Positions 7,852 through 14,988 of a stretch of 33,179 nt of DNA are shown here, piece by piece (positions within the stretch are counted from its first letter, which is position 1; every line of letters starts with the position of its first letter). Source of the DNA: CAYTYX01 sp964442325 (GTDB lineage: Bacteria; Patescibacteriota; Saccharimonadia; Saccharimonadales; UBA10212). The stretch covers positions 1 through 33,179 of the forward strand of contig CAYTYX010000003.1 in NCBI GenBank assembly GCA_964442325.1, given 5' to 3'. Position numbers and translations under genes: made by a program. A model generated the notes under the pieces. That model had not been told where the DNA came from and did not search any database. It was given only the letters and a program-made list of their open reading frames with translations.

Positions 7852-8899
7852 TGGTGATTAACTCGAGCTCGGCTTTTTGGAGATTCTCAATTATATCGTC
7901 GAAGTTGCCGTCTAGAGCGCCGGGCAGGTTAGAGCGTGAGTAATTAATCCGGTGGTCGGTAATGCGGTCTTGCGGGAAGTTGTAGGTGCGGATTTTCTCG
8001 GCGCGGTCGCCGCTGCCGATTAGCGAGCGGCGGGCTTGAGACAGCTTGGCTTGCTCTTCTTCAATTTTCATTTGTAATAAGCGGGCTCGCAGCACTTTCA
8101 TAGCTTTGTCTTTATTTTTGATTTGGCTTTTTTCGTCTTGCTGGCTAACAACAATGCCGGTAGGTAAGTGGGTGATGCGCACCGCCGAGTCGGTAGTGTT
8201 AACGCTCTGGCCGCCGTGGCCGCTGGCTCTAAAAACATCAATCCGTAAATCCTCGGGCTTAATTTCTACTTCAGTTTCCTTGGCTTCAGGTAGAACTGCC
8301 ACGGTGACGGTGCTGGTATGAATGCGCCCCTGGCTTTCGGTTACCGGTACACGCTGAACGCGGTGCACACCGGCTTCAAACTTTAGGTTCTTGTAAGCTT
8401 CCGGTCCGTGAACTTCAAAAATAATTTCTTTAAAACCGCCGCCTTCGGCCGGGTTCTGGCTCGAGAGTTCAATTTTAAAGCCGTGAGTTTCGCTCCAGCG
8501 GGCGTACATTCGGTACAAATCACCGGCAAACAGAGCCGCTTCGTCGCCGCCGGCGGCGGCTCGAATCTCAACAATACAATCGCGCCCATCGTTAGGGTCT
8601 TTGGGTGTCAGAGCCTCGGCGAGTTGAATCTGATTAACTTCCAATTTTTTACGCAGTTGTTCTAGCTCGCCACGGGCTAGTAGAGCCAGCTCTTCATCGT
8701 CGCCGGTTTCTAATGCCTCGGCTTCGCGTATTTCGTCGCTCAAGGCTTTGTTGTCGTCAAATAGTGCTAAAATCTTGGTGACTTCGGCTTCACGGCGGGC
8801 TAGCGCTGGATAACTTTTAGAAGCATACACGCTCGGATCTTCAAGTTGTTTCTTAAGTTCAGCGTACTCGCTGCGTAGGGTTTCTTCGTGGCTTTGCAT
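7838..8899 (-). CDS. prfA: Peptide chain release factor 1
   Basis: RF1 ends translation at UAA and UAG. The 353-residue protein has the tripeptide anticodon-like motif PVT at 185-187 (the RF1 PxT class) and the catalytic GGQ at 229-231 within SGHGGQSVNTTDSAVR. The RF family segment SRSNLPGALDGNFDD lies near the C-terminus. The ATG at 8899 lies 10 nt after a TATACA box, with no SD. It is downstream of rpmE with a 66-bp gap and overlaps prmC, a widely conserved order (rpmE-prfA-prmC). Confidence 0.97.
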   Translation of the reverse strand: MQSHEETLRSEYAELKKQLEDPSVYASKSYPALARREAEVTKILALFDDNKALSDEIREAEALETGDDEELALLARGELEQLRKKLEVNQIQLAEALTPKDPNDGRDCIVEIRAAAGGDEAALFAGDLYRMYARWSETHGFKIELSSQNPAEGGGFKEIIFEVHGPEAYKNLKFEAGVHRVQRVPVTESQGRIHTSTVTVAVLPEAKETEVEIKPEDLRIDVFRASGHGGQSVNTTDSAVRITHLPTGIVVSQQDEKSQIKNKDKAMKVLRARLLQMKIEEEQAKLSQARRSLIGSGDRAEKIRTYNFPQDRITDHRINYSRSNLPGALDGNFDDIIENLQKAELELITSENQ

Positions 8900-8909
8900 C
8901 TGGTTTAAG

Positions 8910-8915
8910 TGTATA
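8910..8915 (-). promoter_or_regulatory. -10 box (TATACA) of prfA
   Basis: On the minus strand TATACA ends 10 nt before the prfA ATG, giving a predicted leader of only a few nucleotides. It suggests prfA-prmC can be expressed apart from rpmE. Confidence 0.45.
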
Positions 8916-8965
8916 AAAAATCGCCCTGAAATCCTAAGCGGGGTGGGAGCGAAATTTAGGTTTAG

Positions 8966-9337
8966 CTACTCGGCGCTGGCTGGAGCTTCGGTTTCGGCCG
9001 GTATTTCTTTGGCTTTAGGCGTGGCTTTAGCTTTGGTGGTCTTTTTTACCTTAGGCTTGGCAGCTTTGGCAGCCAGGTCAGCTCGGGCTTTTTGGCCGGC
9101 GGCGCGACGGGCCTTAAACTTATCTACACGGCCTTCGATGTCTACTACACGCTCCTCGCCGGTGAAGAATGGGTGCGAGCTGGAGCTAATGTGAACGCGC
9201 ACCAGCGGATACTCGGTGCCATCTAGCGTAATAGTCTCATCGGTCGCTACGGTTGAGCGAGTTAAAAAGGTCGTGTTGTCGTTCAAGTCCTGAAAGACAA
9301 CCGGCCGGTAGTTATCTGGGTGAATTCCTGTTTTCAT
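8966..9337 (-). CDS. rpmE: 50S ribosomal protein L31 with long basic C-terminal tail
   Basis: The first 85 residues match L31: MKTGIHPDNYRPVVFQD, the TLDGTEYPLVRVHISSSSHP region and HPFFTGEERVVDIEGRVDKF. The CxxC zinc ligands of the zinc-type L31 are absent, so this is the zinc-free form. About 40 further residues form a low-complexity tail rich in Lys, Ala and Pro ending in acidic PAETEAPASAE. Ordinary L31 is 65-90 residues long, so the tail is an extension, perhaps for rRNA contact. It is the first gene of the rpmE-prfA-prmC group. Confidence 0.95.
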   Translation of the reverse strand: MKTGIHPDNYRPVVFQDLNDNTTFLTRSTVATDETITLDGTEYPLVRVHISSSSHPFFTGEERVVDIEGRVDKFKARRAAGQKARADLAAKAAKPKVKKTTKAKATPKAKEIPAETEAPASAE

Positions 9338-9346
9338 AACTGGACT

Positions 9347-9352
9347 ATTGTA
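9347..9352 (-). promoter_or_regulatory. Extended -10 box (TGT-TACAAT) of rpmE
   Basis: On the minus strand TGTTACAAT ends 9 nt before the rpmE ATG. The transcript would be near leaderless. Confidence 0.5.
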
Positions 9353-9395
9353 ACAGGGTTGCTAAAAATCTTCAACAGATGTAGACTAAGAACAA

Positions 9396-9485
9396 TAAAA
9401 TTAATCAACGGGAGTAAAAATCCTCCAACGCTTGTTCCGTGTAGGGCAGCGAAGGCAAACTCTCGCGAAGAAAGATAAGGATTAA
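9396..9485 (+). promoter_or_regulatory. rpsB promoter and leader
   Basis: TAAAAT at 9396-9401 predicts a leader of about 78 nt before rpsB. The leader can form a short stem GGAG/CTCC at 9411-9427 and a second GCGA/TCGC stem at 9450-9467, and ends with an SD (AAGGA, 9477-9481). Leaders of rpsB are autoregulated by S2 in other bacteria; whether this one is cannot be told from the sequence. Confidence 0.4.
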
Positions 9486-10211
9486 ATGGCAAAACAAGAG
9501 ATTGATATTAAGGCGCTTTTAGAAGCCGGTGCTCACTTTGGGCATAAGACCAGCCGCTGGCACCCTAAAATGGCGCCGTATATTCATAGCAAACGCGGCG
9601 GCAGCCATATTATTGACCTAACTAAAACGGTTGAGGCTCTTGAACTAGCACTGGCTTTTATTGCTAAGACCGCCAGCGACGGCAAGCCGATTTTACTGGT
9701 TAGCACCAAGCGCCAAGCCCGCGACAAAGTCAAAGAAGTAGCGCTGGCTACCGGTATGCCCTACGTCAGCGAGCGCTGGCTGGGCGGTATGTTGACCAAT
9801 CAAAAGACCATTAGCGGCCGCATTAAATATCTAAAAGACCTAGAAACCCGCTTGGCTACTGGCGAGCTGGAGGCCAAGTATAATAAGCTGGAAGTCCAGC
9901 GTTTTAGCGAAGAAATCGCCGAGATGAACCGACTTTACGGTGGTATTAAAGAAATGACTGCTAAACCCGGCGCGGTGTTTGTGGTAGATATGCTGCACGA
10001 CGATTTAGCCGTGCGCGAAGCCCGCAAACTCGATATTCCGGTAGTCGGTCTGGCCGATAGCAATACCGACCCCGGTGTGGCCGATTATCCGATTCCATCC
10101 AACGATGATGCCACTAAGACTATTAATTTAATTTTGGATTACGTCCAAGCCGCCATAACCGAAGGCAAGTCTAAAGTTAAGGCCGCCCCGCCCGCTGAAG
10201 GAGTAAAATAA
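9486..10211 (+). CDS. rpsB: 30S ribosomal protein S2
   Basis: The 241-residue protein matches S2 along its length: the start DIKALLEAGAHFGHKTSRWHPKM, the core VSTKRQARDKVKEVA, WLGGMLTNQKTI and the C-terminal DIPVVGLADSNTDP. It has a proper SD (AAGGA) 4 nt before the ATG, unlike most first genes here. It lies 4 bp upstream of tsf in the classic rpsB-tsf pair. Confidence 0.98.
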   Translation: MAKQEIDIKALLEAGAHFGHKTSRWHPKMAPYIHSKRGGSHIIDLTKTVEALELALAFIAKTASDGKPILLVSTKRQARDKVKEVALATGMPYVSERWLGGMLTNQKTISGRIKYLKDLETRLATGELEAKYNKLEVQRFSEEIAEMNRLYGGIKEMTAKPGAVFVVDMLHDDLAVREARKLDIPVVGLADSNTDPGVADYPIPSNDDATKTINLILDYVQAAITEGKSKVKAAPPAEGVK

Positions 10212-10215
10212 AATT

Positions 10216-10680
10216 ATGGCAGATATTTCAGTAGAACTGGTCAAAAAGCTGCGCGCCCAAACCGGCGCCGGTTTGTCTGACGCCAAACGTGTTTTGGTAG
10301 AGACTGGGGGTGACTTTGATAAAGCGCTCGAACAACTGCGCGCCAAAGGCTTTGACAAGGCCAGTAAGCGGGCCGACAGGCAAGCCAGCGCCGGTCTAAT
10401 TGGCAGTTACAACCACGACGGCCGCATCGGCGTACTGGTAGAAGTTAACTGCGAGACCGATTTTGTAGCCAAAACCGATGAATTTAAAGAGTTAGTCAAA
10501 GACTTGACACTGCACATCGCCGCCAGCGAGCCTGCCGACGTGGCGGAGCTGCTCGAGCAGCCATTTGTTAAAAATCCAGATCAAACGGTGGGCGATGTCG
10601 TTAAAGAACATATTGCTAAACTTGGTGAAAATATTGTGGTGCGCCGCTTTGCGCGCTTGGCCCTTGGCGAAACTATCTAA
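10216..10680 (+). CDS. tsf: Elongation factor Ts, short form
   Basis: EF-Ts recharges EF-Tu by exchanging GDP for GTP. The 154-residue protein has the N-terminal UBA-like helix set with the EF-Tu-contacting TGAGLSDAKRVLVE and GDFDKALEQLR, and the core strand VLVEVNCETDFVAKTDEF. It lacks the second core repeat and coiled coil found in the roughly 280-residue E. coli protein, so it is near the short Thermus-type size. The gene that normally follows (pyrH) is absent and is replaced by the minus-strand small-ORF cluster. Confidence 0.96.
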   Translation: MADISVELVKKLRAQTGAGLSDAKRVLVETGGDFDKALEQLRAKGFDKASKRADRQASAGLIGSYNHDGRIGVLVEVNCETDFVAKTDEFKELVKDLTLHIAASEPADVAELLEQPFVKNPDQTVGDVVKEHIAKLGENIVVRRFARLALGETI

Positions 10681-10713
10681 GTAATAAGTGCTTTTGCGGC
10701 ACGGGCGAGCTAG

Positions 10714-10758
10714 TTAGCTCTTGAAGCCCATGCCGCTGGCGGGGGAGAAGTGTTTCAT
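10714..10758 (-). CDS. Cluster 1, ORF6: 14-residue peptide
   Basis: This very short frame encodes MKHFSPASGMGFKS. It begins 1 nt after the stop of ORF5, with GAGGCGGGG upstream as a possible ribosome-binding stretch. It is the last frame of the minus-strand cluster before the tsf end. A palindrome GAGCTA-GT-TAGCTC (10708-10721) overlaps its stop. Such a short frame can occur by chance; only its place in a row of coupled frames supports it. Confidence 0.3.
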   Translation of the reverse strand: MKHFSPASGMGFKS

Positions 10759-10759
10759 C

Positions 10760-10792
10760 TCACCCCGCCTCGTCTTTGGTTGTTCTGTTCAT
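10760..10792 (-). CDS. Cluster 1, ORF5: 10-residue peptide
   Basis: ATG overlaps the TGA of ORF4 in an ATGA arrangement, the usual sign of translational coupling. The product would be MNRTTKDEAG. The support is positional only, and it may simply act to carry ribosomes to ORF6 or be fortuitous. Confidence 0.25.
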   Translation of the reverse strand: MNRTTKDEAG

Positions 10793-10869
10793 GGGAACGC
10801 CTCGCGTTTCCGCCGCCGCCGCTTATATTGGCGAATCCAGCGTTTGATTGTAGTGATGATTTCGATCAC
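10789..10869 (-). CDS. Cluster 1, ORF4: 26-residue highly basic peptide
   Basis: The frame after the stop of ORF3 reads as a short amphipathic start followed by the very basic stretch KRWIRQYKRRRRKREAF. The nearest canonical start is GTG at 10869, but this GTG lies inside a perfect SD (minus strand AGGAGGTGATC, 10864-10874). At the ideal distance, 8 nt after AGGAGG, stands an in-frame ATC at 10860. The start is therefore unclear. An arginine-rich peptide of this kind could bind RNA, DNA or membrane surfaces; no family is recognised. Confidence 0.4.
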   Translation of the reverse strand: MIEIITTIKRWIRQYKRRRRKREAFP

Positions 10870-10874
10870 CTCCT
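10864..10874 (-). promoter_or_regulatory. Perfect extended Shine-Dalgarno sequence
   Basis: On the minus strand the 11 nt AGGAGGTGATC are fully complementary to the usual 16S rRNA 3' end. It is the strongest SD in the window and overlaps the stop of ORF3, yet no ATG follows at the normal spacing. Confidence 0.6.
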
Positions 10875-11040
10875 ACGGTAGGTCGAGGATGGAAGCGCTG
10901 GTGACGAATTGATCGCGTCGGATTCGCGCCATTTTCCTGGAGTGTCTCCAGTCGATGAATGGGGCGAGGACGATCCTGATGACTATGAGTATCACCAGGA
11001 TGGCGACGATGACGCTGGCGTAGATCTCCGAGCCGCTCAT
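10873..11040 (-). CDS. Cluster 1, ORF3: 55-residue single-span membrane protein
   Basis: The protein starts MSGSEIYAS and has one strong membrane span at about residues 8-27 (VIVAILVILIVIRIVLAPF region). A basic, probably cytoplasmic, tail follows with WRHSRKMARIRRDQF. Positive charges follow the span, so the N-terminus should face outside. The ATG overlaps the TGA of ORF2 by 1 nt (TGATG), so the two are coupled; a longer in-frame start upstream would overlap ORF2 much more and is not preferred. Codons mostly end in C or G (Ile mostly ATC, Val GTC, Leu CTC/CTG), unlike tsf and frr. I do not recognise a family. Confidence 0.6.
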   Translation of the reverse strand: MSGSEIYASVIVAILVILIVIRIVLAPFIDWRHSRKMARIRRDQFVTSASILDLP

Positions 11041-11168
11041 CACCCGTAGAGCGGGGGTTGGACGTTGCGCTGCCGGTCGATCTCCGAGTACCAGCGGCTG
11101 TGGTAGCACCAGAACTCGTCTTGTTGCTCGACGAGGCGGAAGAACGAGTTGATGAGCCGGCGCAGCAT
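11040..11168 (-). CDS. Cluster 1, ORF2: 42-residue soluble peptide
   Basis: The frame starts MLRRLINSFFRLVEQQDEFW, an amphipathic helix with two arginines near the start, and is rich in aromatic residues in the middle (EFWCYHSRWY). It ends in PPLYG. ATG lies 2 nt after the ORF1 stop, with no clear SD, so it probably depends on coupling. Its stop overlaps the ORF3 start. Nearly all codons end in C or G. It may be a peripheral membrane partner of ORF1 and ORF3, but this is inference. Confidence 0.5.
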   Translation of the reverse strand: MLRRLINSFFRLVEQQDEFWCYHSRWYSEIDRQRNVQPPLYG

Positions 11169-11170
11169 CG

Positions 11171-11269
11171 CTAGCTCGGCAGGGTGTAGATCAGGCTGCC
11201 GGCGATCGCGATGGCGACGATGAAGATGGCCGTAGCCATCTTCAGAATGTTCTTACTGGAAGCATCCAT
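11171..11269 (-). CDS. Cluster 1, ORF1: 32-residue membrane peptide
   Basis: A 32-residue product with a short polar N-terminus (MDASSKNILK) and one membrane span (about 11-29) ending LIYTLPS. The ATG at 11269 has a moderate SD (GTGAGG, 6 nt upstream). It is the first gene of the minus-strand cluster, 62 nt after the predicted transcription start. A longer in-frame opening up to 11437 would run through the promoter and is not used. Size and shape recall type I toxin peptides or small subunits of membrane complexes; there is no evidence to choose between them. Confidence 0.55.
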   Translation of the reverse strand: MDASSKNILKMATAIFIVAIAIAGSLIYTLPS

Positions 11270-11308
11270 CAAAGCCTCACTTTCCGTATCCGTAGACGAT
11301 AGGAACAA

Positions 11309-11328
11309 TTTGGTGTTTCCCAACCAAA
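11309..11328 (-). promoter_or_regulatory. Leader hairpin of small-ORF cluster 1
   Basis: TTTGGT and ACCAAA form a 6-bp stem with an 8-nt loop, right after the predicted transcription start of the minus-strand cluster. Confidence 0.4.
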
Positions 11329-11338
11329 GACAAGGGTA

Positions 11339-11368
11339 ATTATAACATAAAATCTCTATACGATGCAA
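11339..11368 (-). promoter_or_regulatory. Promoter of small-ORF cluster 1
   Basis: On the minus strand there is TTGCAT (11363-11368), an 18-nt spacer and a consensus TATAAT (11339-11344) preceded by TG. The predicted start is near 11332, giving a leader of about 62 nt. Confidence 0.6.
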
Positions 11369-11426
11369 TATATTAGACTTTTTAGCAACAGGTAGTTTAT
11401 ACTTAAGTAGCGAGAAGTTAAAAAAT

Positions 11427-11990
11427 ATGAATCCCAATCAGATAGTTAGCACCGCCGACACAAAACTAAAAACCGCCACCGAACATTTTCGGCAAGAGCT
11501 AGGCAAACTCCGCACCGGCCGGGCTCACCCCGGTATGCTAGACAACCTCAGCGTAGAAGTCTACGGCCAGATGATGCCGCTTAAAGCTGCCGCCCAGATT
11601 TCGGCGCCCGAAGCCCAGCTATTGCAAATCACACCATTTGACCCTAATAATCTGCAAGCGATAGCCGACGCGATTCGCAACGACCAATCGCTTGGCCTAA
11701 CGCCAACTGACGACGGCCGGGTTGTCCGTATAAACTTACCGCCACTTACCAGCGAAAACCGCCAAGCACTAGTGAAGGTGCTGAGCCAAAAGGTCGAGGA
11801 TTGTCTGGTGGCCGCCCGGCAAATTCGCCACGACGCCCGCGAAGCTCTAACTCAAGCCGAAAAGAAGCGCGATGTTGGCCGCGATGAATTGGCGCGCCTA
11901 GAAAAGCAAGTAGACGACCACCTAGTCGCCCAAAAAAGCCAAGTCGACAAGCTTGCCAAAGCGAAGGAACAAGAAATACTAGGCGTTTAG
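11427..11990 (+). CDS. frr: Ribosome recycling factor
   Basis: RRF splits post-termination ribosomes together with EF-G. The 187-residue length is standard. Visible family features are the helix with LGKLRTGRAHPGMLDNLSVEVYG, the second domain with LLQITPFDPNNLQAIADAI and DGRVVRINLPPLTSENR, and the C-terminal long helix with IRHDAREALTQAEK. A TATACT box at 11398-11403 precedes the ATG. It is followed 12 bp later by the polyprenyl synthase gene, so it heads an operon that usually also contains pyrH and cdsA, both absent here. Confidence 0.97.
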   Translation: MNPNQIVSTADTKLKTATEHFRQELGKLRTGRAHPGMLDNLSVEVYGQMMPLKAAAQISAPEAQLLQITPFDPNNLQAIADAIRNDQSLGLTPTDDGRVVRINLPPLTSENRQALVKVLSQKVEDCLVAARQIRHDAREALTQAEKKRDVGRDELARLEKQVDDHLVAQKSQVDKLAKAKEQEILGV

Positions 11991-12001
11991 CCCGCAAGAT
12001 T

Positions 12002-13087
12002 ATGGGAACCGGTAAGGATAATTCGGTTGAGGCGACCTTAAGGGAGTACCGCTCGCGGATTAATCACCAGATGGGACAGTTTTTTAGCTCGGCCACTGCG
12101 ACGCTTGATTTAGACTTATCACCACAGTCAGTAAAAGCGCTAGGCAGGCTAGCCGATTTTAGCTTGCGACCTGGTATGCGTCTGCGCGGCTCGCTTGGCG
12201 CTTGGGCATACGACCAAGCAAACAAATCCAGCTTTGCACAGATGGGTTTAGAGCTGGGCGTAGCACTTGAGCTGATCCAAAATTACTTTTTAATAGTCGA
12301 TGATGTTATGGACCGCTCGGATTTTCGCCGCGGTAAGCCTAGCTTACATAAACTTTTTGCCAAAGAGCATCAGCTAAAAGGCGATGAACATATAGCCGAT
12401 ATGTTAGCGATTAACGTTGGGGCGCTGGCCCACCACCTGGCCAGCTTGATTGTCGCCCGGCTGGACGAGGCGCCTGATAGGGTGGATAAAGCCCTGCAGC
12501 TATTTGGCCGCAGTGTCGCCGCCACGGTTTTTGGCCAAATTGACGACCTATACCAAAACGATCGCCGCCAAGTCTCAGAGGTTGACATTATTCGCGCCTA
12601 CTATCTAAAAAGTAGCACCTACACGTTTATAAATCCGTTGCAGATGGGCGCGGTCCTGGGCGGCAACCCCAGTTCAAAAACGCTCGCCCAGATCGATGAG
12701 TTTGGCGCGGCGGCCGGCATTGCCTTCCAACTCAAAGACGATATGCTAGGCGTCTACGGCGAACCGGCCCAGACCGGCAAGCCAAACCTAGACGATATCA
12801 AAGAGGGCAAAATCACCCTACTAATGCATTACGGCCTCAAGCAGGCTTCGCCTCAAGAAGTAAAAGTGTTAAAATTGCACCTAGGCAATCCAAAGTTTAA
12901 CCAAGCGGATTTAGCAAGAGTCCGTCGGATTTTGCAGGACTGTGGCGCCAAAGAAAGTGTTCAAAAGCGCATCGAGTCTTATGCAAAGCAGGCCAAGGCA
13001 CTGACAAGTAAGAGCGATTTCTGGACGCCACCGGCCAAACAATTTTTGAATGAATTGATAGATTTTGTAACCGAAAGGCAAAAATGA
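12002..13087 (+). CDS. Short-chain polyprenyl diphosphate synthase
   Basis: This is a trans-prenyl transferase that condenses IPP with allylic diphosphates. The 361-residue all-helical protein has the first aspartate motif DDVMD (100-104) within DDVMDRSDFRRGKP and a second motif DDMLG (246-250) followed by TGKPNLDDIKEGKITLL. Phe96 and Tyr95, four and five residues before the first motif, suggest a short product (C15-C20). The first motif resembles eukaryotic/archaeal farnesyl synthases, while the DDxxG second motif resembles actinobacterial enzymes. It overlaps uppS by 4 nt, so it probably makes the allylic primer that UppS extends. No enzyme making IPP is present in the window. Confidence 0.93.
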   Translation: MGTGKDNSVEATLREYRSRINHQMGQFFSSATATLDLDLSPQSVKALGRLADFSLRPGMRLRGSLGAWAYDQANKSSFAQMGLELGVALELIQNYFLIVDDVMDRSDFRRGKPSLHKLFAKEHQLKGDEHIADMLAINVGALAHHLASLIVARLDEAPDRVDKALQLFGRSVAATVFGQIDDLYQNDRRQVSEVDIIRAYYLKSSTYTFINPLQMGAVLGGNPSSKTLAQIDEFGAAAGIAFQLKDDMLGVYGEPAQTGKPNLDDIKEGKITLLMHYGLKQASPQEVKVLKLHLGNPKFNQADLARVRRILQDCGAKESVQKRIESYAKQAKALTSKSDFWTPPAKQFLNELIDFVTERQK

Positions 13088-13779
13088 GCGAACCTACCAA
13101 GTTAAAACACATCGGTATCATTATGGACGGCAACCGCCGCTGGGCCCACAGCCAGGGCAAGAAGCCGCAAGACGGGCACCTAGAAGGTTATAAAAGATTG
13201 CACGATTTGGGTCGCTATATCTTTTTAGAGAAGAAAATCCCGTATCTGAGCGTGTTCGCGTTTTCTACCGAGAACTGGCAGCGAGCCGAAGACGAAGTCG
13301 GCTTTTTGATGAAACTGGTAGTCAAGGCGCTGAATGATTATCTAGATGAAGCCCACAACGACAATATAAAGATTCTGGCGCTGGGTGGCCGAGACAAACT
13401 GAGCAAAGAAGTGTTGCAAGCAATCGAGACAGCCGAGGCTAAAACAGCCGGCAACACCGCCGGCACGCTGGCAATTTGTTTTAACTACGGCGGCCAACAA
13501 GAAATCGTTGATGCCACTAAAAAGCTTCTTGCAAGCGGCGCTAACCCTGACTCGCTAACCATAGATTCATTTGCCGACTGCCTGTATCACCCCGAATTGC
13601 CACCACTAGATATGATAGTGCGAACATCCGGCGAGCAGCGTCTGAGTGGCTTTATGCTGTGGCGCTCGGCCTATGCTGAACTTTTATTTGTTGATAAGCA
13701 CTGGCCGGAAGTGACTACGGCCGATATCGATTTTGCAGTCGAAGAGTACTCTAAGCGCCAGCGCCGTTACGGCAAATAG
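13084..13779 (+). CDS. uppS: Undecaprenyl diphosphate synthase (cis-prenyltransferase)
   Basis: UppS makes the C55 lipid carrier for peptidoglycan and surface glycans. The 231-residue protein has the catalytic IIMDGNRRWA motif (Asp15), the FAFSTENWQR box and the C-terminal DMIVRTSGEQRLSGFMLW plus AELLFVDKHWPE. Length and motifs are canonical. The ATGA overlap with the preceding synthase indicates coupled translation of primer and carrier synthesis. The next usual gene, cdsA, is missing. Confidence 0.97.
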   Translation: MSEPTKLKHIGIIMDGNRRWAHSQGKKPQDGHLEGYKRLHDLGRYIFLEKKIPYLSVFAFSTENWQRAEDEVGFLMKLVVKALNDYLDEAHNDNIKILALGGRDKLSKEVLQAIETAEAKTAGNTAGTLAICFNYGGQQEIVDATKKLLASGANPDSLTIDSFADCLYHPELPPLDMIVRTSGEQRLSGFMLWRSAYAELLFVDKHWPEVTTADIDFAVEEYSKRQRRYGK

Positions 13780-13790
13780 ATACTTTAGTC

Positions 13791-13796
13791 TAAAAT
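13791..13796 (+). promoter_or_regulatory. -10 box (TAAAAT) of rseP
   Basis: TAAAAT ends 7 nt before the rseP ATG, the distance expected for a leaderless mRNA. Confidence 0.45.
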
Positions 13797-13803
13797 AAAA
13801 CAT

Positions 13804-14988
13804 ATGCAGCTTGTGCTTTTTGGCCTAGGTTTTATTTTGTTCATTGGCCTTATTTTGGCTCATGAATGGGGACACCTGGTGGCGGCCCGCCGGGCGGGGG
13901 TAAAGGTCAAAGAATTTGGCCTTGGTTTTCCACCTAGAGCCACTAGCCGCAAGCTAAAATCAGGAATGGTTTTAAGCTTGAACTGGCTGCCGCTAGGCGG
14001 TTTTGTGCGTCTCAAAGGCGAACACTCTTATGACGATCGTCCCGGCAGCTTTGGCGCGGCCCGCCTAAAGTCTAAAGTAAAAATCCTACTGGCGGGTGTG
14101 GCAGCCAATCTGGCGATTGGACTAGTGTTGCTAACGATCCTAGCAGCCACCGGCTTGCCAACGATTTTTGATAAATCATCAGCTGGCCAGGACCAGTTCA
14201 ATATTGCCCGCGACTCTAAACTCGTGAAGACCTACGTGTATGTGCAGGATATCCAGCCTGGCTCGCCGGCCGCCCAGGCCGGTCTAGTAGACCAAGATGT
14301 GATTGAGTCGGTTGCCACGGCTTCGCAAACTCGCGTGGTAAGCTCAACCGACCAACTACGGCAAGCAACCATGGCCTTCGGAGGCCAAAAGGTTATGATA
14401 ACCATCAAGCATAAAAATAAGCAGGAAGTTCTGCGAGCCAACTTGCTTAGCCCAGCGATTGTTAAATCAAGCCTCAACTCCAACCAACCAAAAGGCTACT
14501 TGGGCGTGGTAACTACCGACATTCAGGTCCGGCGCTCGACGTGGAGTGCGCCGATAGTTGCCGTGGGGCTAACTGGCCAGCTGGCTGAGCTAACCGCCAA
14601 AGGTATTTGGCATGCTATCCAAGGCCTAGGTTCGACGGTAGCCGGTGGCATCAGCAGAAACCACATAGCCCGCGAGAACGGCCAGACCGAAGCATCAAGC
14701 CAAACCGGCGGTCCAGTGGCCGTAGCGGCTATTTTGTGGAGTAGCGGCGCTCTGGGCATAAATTTTGTGGTGATGGTAATAGCCGTAGTATCGCTAACAC
14801 TGGCGCTTATTAACGCTCTGCCGATTCCGGCCTTGGACGGCGGCCGGCTGTTCATAATATTGCTGTTTAAACTTATAAAACGCCCCCTAAAACCCTCTAC
14901 CGAGGACCGGATTCACGGCACTCGTATGACGGTGCTACTAGTATTATTCGCGTTAATAACGATTGTTGATGTCAAACGTTTCTTCTAA
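13804..14988 (+). CDS. rseP: RseP-type site-2 intramembrane metalloprotease
   Basis: This M50 zinc protease cleaves within membranes, usually acting on anti-sigma factors or leftover signal peptides. The 394-residue protein has the zinc motif HEWGH at residues 20-24 in the first membrane span, a PDZ domain in the middle (QPGSPAAQAGLVDQDVIESV) and the third zinc ligand in NALPIPALDGGRLF near the C-terminus. About four membrane spans are visible. The ends overlap: the CPBP gene starts inside its last codons. In this order it usually follows cdsA and dxr, both missing. Confidence 0.96.
   Translation: MQLVLFGLGFILFIGLILAHEWGHLVAARRAGVKVKEFGLGFPPRATSRKLKSGMVLSLNWLPLGGFVRLKGEHSYDDRPGSFGAARLKSKVKILLAGVAANLAIGLVLLTILAATGLPTIFDKSSAGQDQFNIARDSKLVKTYVYVQDIQPGSPAAQAGLVDQDVIESVATASQTRVVSSTDQLRQATMAFGGQKVMITIKHKNKQEVLRANLLSPAIVKSSLNSNQPKGYLGVVTTDIQVRRSTWSAPIVAVGLTGQLAELTAKGIWHAIQGLGSTVAGGISRNHIARENGQTEASSQTGGPVAVAAILWSSGALGINFVVMVIAVVSLTLALINALPIPALDGGRLFIILLFKLIKRPLKPSTEDRIHGTRMTVLLVLFALITIVDVKRFF

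Noticed and set aside
10864..10874. Fragment of the 16S rRNA 3' end
   Set aside because: The plus strand GATCACCTCCT matches it, but only for 11 nt, and the flanks do not; an SD on the minus strand explains it.
10721..10912. Plus-strand 63-residue frame in the tsf-frr gap
   Set aside because: It is the complement of the minus-strand small ORFs, has no SD or promoter, and its basic stretch mirrors the other strand.
11270..11437. N-terminal extension of cluster 1 ORF1
   Set aside because: It would cover the TATAAT promoter and overlap the frr start; the ATG at 11269 has an SD.
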